This document shows positions 4,543 through 6,633 of a stretch of DNA of 6,633 bases, in pieces. The position numbers and the translations under genes were made by a program. Position 1 is the stretch's first letter. Each line of letters opens with the position of its first letter. Where the stretch lies: positions 1 through 6,633 of the forward strand of contig JALOPO010000170.1 of the NCBI GenBank assembly GCA_025453855.1, in the 5' to 3' direction. The notes below the pieces were generated by a model, which saw only the letters and a list, made by a program, of their open reading frames with translations, did not search any database and had not been told where the DNA came from. This stretch comes from Gemmatimonadaceae bacterium (GTDB taxonomy: Bacteria; Gemmatimonadota; Gemmatimonadetes; Gemmatimonadales; Gemmatimonadaceae).

Positions 4543-6060
4543 ATGTTCGACAAGATCCTGATCGCCAACCGCGGCGAGATCGCGTTGCGCGTGATCCGCG
4601 CCTGCCACGAGCTCGGCGTCGAGGCCGTGGCCGTGCACAGCGAGGCCGATGCCCAGGCGCCGCACGTGCGCGAGGCCGACGAGGCGATCGCCATCGGCCC
4701 CGCGCCCTCGGCCGAGAGCTACCTCGTCGGCGAGCGCATCATCGAGGCCGCGCTGGTCACCGGCGCGCAGGCGATCCACCCGGGCTACGGGTTCCTGAGC
4801 GAGCGCGCGTGGTTCGCGCGCGCGGTGCGCGAGGCGGGGCTCGTCTTCATCGGCCCGCCGGCCGAGGCGATCGAGGCGATGGGGAGCAAGACCGCCGCGC
4901 GCCAGCTCATGGTCGATGCGGGCGTCCCCGTGGTGCCCGGCACCGCGCAGCCGCTGCGCGACGCCGACGAGGCGCGTGCCCTCGCGGCGCGCTACGGCTA
5001 CCCGGTGCTCCTCAAGGCGTCGGCCGGCGGTGGCGGCAAGGGGATGCGTGTCGTGCGCAGCGACGCCGAGATGGCGTCGGCGCTCGAGTCGGCGCAGGGC
5101 GAGTCCCGCAAGGCGTTCGGCGACGACTCGGTCTACGTCGAGAAGTACATCGAGGGGCCGCGGCACGTGGAGATCCAGGTGCTCGGCGACCGGCACGGCA
5201 CGATGCTGCACCTCGGGGAGCGCGAATGCTCGGTGCAGCGCCGTCACCAGAAGATGATCGAGGAGGCGCCGAGCGTGGCGGTCGACGCCGCGCTGCGCGC
5301 GCGCATGGGCGCGACCGCGGTGGATGCGGCGCGCGCGGCCGGCTACGAGAATGCCGGGACGTGCGAGTTCCTCCTCGATCGCGACGGGGCCTACTACTTC
5401 CTCGAGATGAACACGCGCATCCAGGTCGAGCATCCGGTGACGGAGCTCGTCACCGGCATCGACCTGGTGCAGTGGCAGCTGCGCATCGCGGCCGGCGAGC
5501 CGCTGCCGTTCGCGCAGGGCGACATCGCGCCGCGCGGCTGGGCGATGGAGTGCCGCATCACGAGCGAGGACTTCGCGCAGGGCTTCCTGCCGAGCACCGG
5601 GACGATCGGCTGGCTGCGGCTGCCGAGCGGGCCCGGGGTGCGCTGGGACGGCGGGATCGAGCAGGGGAGCGAGATCTCGCTCTACTACGACCCGATGCTC
5701 GCCAAGCTCATCGTGCACGCCCCGACGCGCGAGCTGGCGGTGGCGCGCATGCACCGCGCGCTGCGCGAGCTGGAGATCGAGGGGATCGAGACGACGCGCG
5801 ACTTCCACCTGCGCGTGCTCGAGGACGAGGAGTTCCGGCGCGGCGACATCTCGATCCAGTGGCTCGAGGCGCGGCTGCCGTCGCTGCTCGCGGCACGGCC
5901 GCCGTACAGCGGCGTGCGGGCGGCGGTGATCGCCGCGGCGCTGATCGCCGAGCGCGATCGTGGCACGCCGTCGGTGGCGTCGACGGTCGCCCCGGCCGCG
6001 ATCTCGTCGGCCGATGCCTGGCGCATCGCCGCGCGGCGTGACGCGATGCGCGGCGCATGA
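4543..6060 (+). CDS. accC: Biotin carboxylase subunit of acetyl-/propionyl-CoA carboxylase
   Basis: This 505-residue enzyme uses ATP and bicarbonate to carboxylate biotin on a carrier protein, the first half-reaction of acyl-CoA carboxylases. Domains: N-terminal biotin carboxylase fold 1-112 (MFDKILIANRGEIALRVIRA), ATP-grasp about 113-325, C-terminal domain about 330-445. By alignment with E. coli AccC the key residues are all present: K116, K158, the glycine loop GGGGKG 162-167, H208, E210, E275, E288, N290, R292, Q294-V295-E296 and R338. E. coli AccC ends near 449; here about 55 more residues follow (from ARPPYSGVRAA), ending DAWRIAARRDAMRGA. No biotin-attachment AMKM motif is present, so the carrier must be a separate protein. 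The tail may be a linker like that found before the carrier or BT domain in fused alpha subunits. With the beta subunit at 1908-3380 it could form one enzyme; acetyl- versus propionyl-CoA use cannot be decided from this subunit. Its stop overlaps the next gene. Confidence 0.95.
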   Translation: MFDKILIANRGEIALRVIRACHELGVEAVAVHSEADAQAPHVREADEAIAIGPAPSAESYLVGERIIEAALVTGAQAIHPGYGFLSERAWFARAVREAGLVFIGPPAEAIEAMGSKTAARQLMVDAGVPVVPGTAQPLRDADEARALAARYGYPVLLKASAGGGGKGMRVVRSDAEMASALESAQGESRKAFGDDSVYVEKYIEGPRHVEIQVLGDRHGTMLHLGERECSVQRRHQKMIEEAPSVAVDAALRARMGATAVDAARAAGYENAGTCEFLLDRDGAYYFLEMNTRIQVEHPVTELVTGIDLVQWQLRIAAGEPLPFAQGDIAPRGWAMECRITSEDFAQGFLPSTGTIGWLRLPSGPGVRWDGGIEQGSEISLYYDPMLAKLIVHAPTRELAVARMHRALRELEIEGIETTRDFHLRVLEDEEFRRGDISIQWLEARLPSLLAARPPYSGVRAAVIAAALIAERDRGTPSVASTVAPAAISSADAWRIAARRDAMRGA

Positions 6061-6633
6061 GCACCCCGACCACGCTGCACATCGACGCCCTCGCGGCCGG
6101 GGGCGATGGCGTCGGCCGTCACGAGGGGCTCGTCGTCTTCGTCCCCCGCGCGATGCCCGGCGACGAGGTGCTCGTCACGCTCGAGCGGCACAAGCGGCTC
6201 GCGCGCGGCACGCTGCAGCGCGTGGTCGTGCCGTCGCCCGACCGCGTGCCGCCCCCGTGCCCGCACTACGAGCGCGATCGCTGCGGCGGCTGCCAGGTGC
6301 AGGCGCTCTCCTACGAGGCGCAGCTCCGCGAGAAGGGGCGCATCGTGCGCGATGCGCTGCGCCGCATGGCGCAGCGCGCCGTCGACGAGGTGCCGGTCAC
6401 GCCGAGCCCCGCCCCGCTGCGCTACCGCAACAGCCTCACGCTCGCGTTGCGACGTGATCGCCTGCGACCGGGCGGGTGGCTCGCCGGCCTGCACGTGCTC
6501 AACCAGCCCGACGAGGTCTTCGCCCTCCAGGACTGCCTGATCACGCGCGAGGACATCAATGCCGCCTGGCATGCGGTGCTCGCGGCGGGCGAGCAGCTGC
6601 CACGCGCCTTCGCGCTGCGCGCCACGCTGCGCG
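6057..6633 (+). CDS. rlmD: TRAM-domain 23S rRNA (uracil-5-)-methyltransferase, RlmD/RumA type, N-terminal part
   Basis: The frame opens at the ATG inside ATGA, sharing four bases with the accC stop, and stays open to the window end (192 complete codons). Residues 4-59 form a TRAM RNA-binding domain (IDALAAGGDGVGRHEGLVVF, PGDEV). CPHYERDRCGGCQVQ supplies Cys68, Cys76 and Cys79, and ALQDC supplies Cys160: the four ligands of the [4Fe-4S] cluster in the RumA/RlmD group. LRYRNSLTLAL at 121-131 matches the strand after the cluster in this family. The SAM-binding domain and catalytic Cys lie beyond the right edge. The family uses S-adenosylmethionine to make 5-methyluridine in rRNA (or tRNA in TrmA-like members), so the exact target is inferred. 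The overlap implies translation coupled to accC. An alternative reading in another frame is ruled out by these conserved motifs. Confidence 0.9.
   Translation, partial: MSTPTTLHIDALAAGGDGVGRHEGLVVFVPRAMPGDEVLVTLERHKRLARGTLQRVVVPSPDRVPPPCPHYERDRCGGCQVQALSYEAQLREKGRIVRDALRRMAQRAVDEVPVTPSPAPLRYRNSLTLALRRDRLRPGGWLAGLHVLNQPDEVFALQDCLITREDINAAWHAVLAAGEQLPRAFALRATLR

Noticed and set aside
4465..5808. 447-codon open frame on the minus strand opposite accC
   Set aside because: It is the antisense shadow of accC; the translation has no domain and is dominated by Arg, His and Ala.

Overview
The window is a very GC-rich stretch (about 70% by eye) in which every supportable gene lies on the + strand. The high GC, the PEP-CTERM sorting signal, the scarcity of Shine-Dalgarno sequences and the isolated TAnnnT elements upstream of genes would fit Gemmatimonadota or a similar high-GC Gram-negative lineage. 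That assignment is inference, because no rRNA or other phylogenetic marker is present.

Layout: (1) 1-465, the C-terminal end of a methyl-accepting chemotaxis protein, cut by the left edge. (2) 466-534, a short spacer with a strong hairpin that runs directly into a -10-like element for the next gene. (3) 535-1821, a DinB-type Y-family DNA polymerase. (4) 1908-3380, the beta (carboxyltransferase) subunit of a propionyl-CoA-type acyl-CoA carboxylase; its usual N-terminus and any normal start codon are missing. (5) 3381-3681, about 300 bases with no credible gene but several inverted repeats, including a perfect 12-bp dyad. (6) 3682-4344, a secreted PEP-CTERM protein of unknown function. (7) 4345-4542, a spacer with a 17-bp hairpin, a small dyad, a -10-like element and a ribosome binding site. 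(8) 4543-6060, a biotin carboxylase with all expected catalytic residues and a C-terminal tail but no biotin carrier domain. (9) 6057-6633, the start of a TRAM-domain, iron-sulfur RNA uracil-5-methyltransferase. It overlaps the biotin carboxylase by four bases and is cut by the right edge.

The two carboxylase genes can be read as two halves of one biotin-dependent enzyme. The biotin carboxylase would charge a carrier protein with CO2, and the beta subunit would pass it to an acyl-CoA, probably propionyl-CoA. They are separated by the PEP-CTERM gene, and no biotin carrier is encoded between or just after them, so a carrier would have to come from elsewhere. DinB (translesion synthesis) and the chemoreceptor look like unrelated neighbours.

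I found no mobile element, CRISPR array, tRNA, rRNA or clearly new multi-gene system. The points most worth checking are the missing start of the carboxylase beta subunit, the structured 3381-3681 region, the hairpin/promoter overlap before dinB, and the missing carrier.
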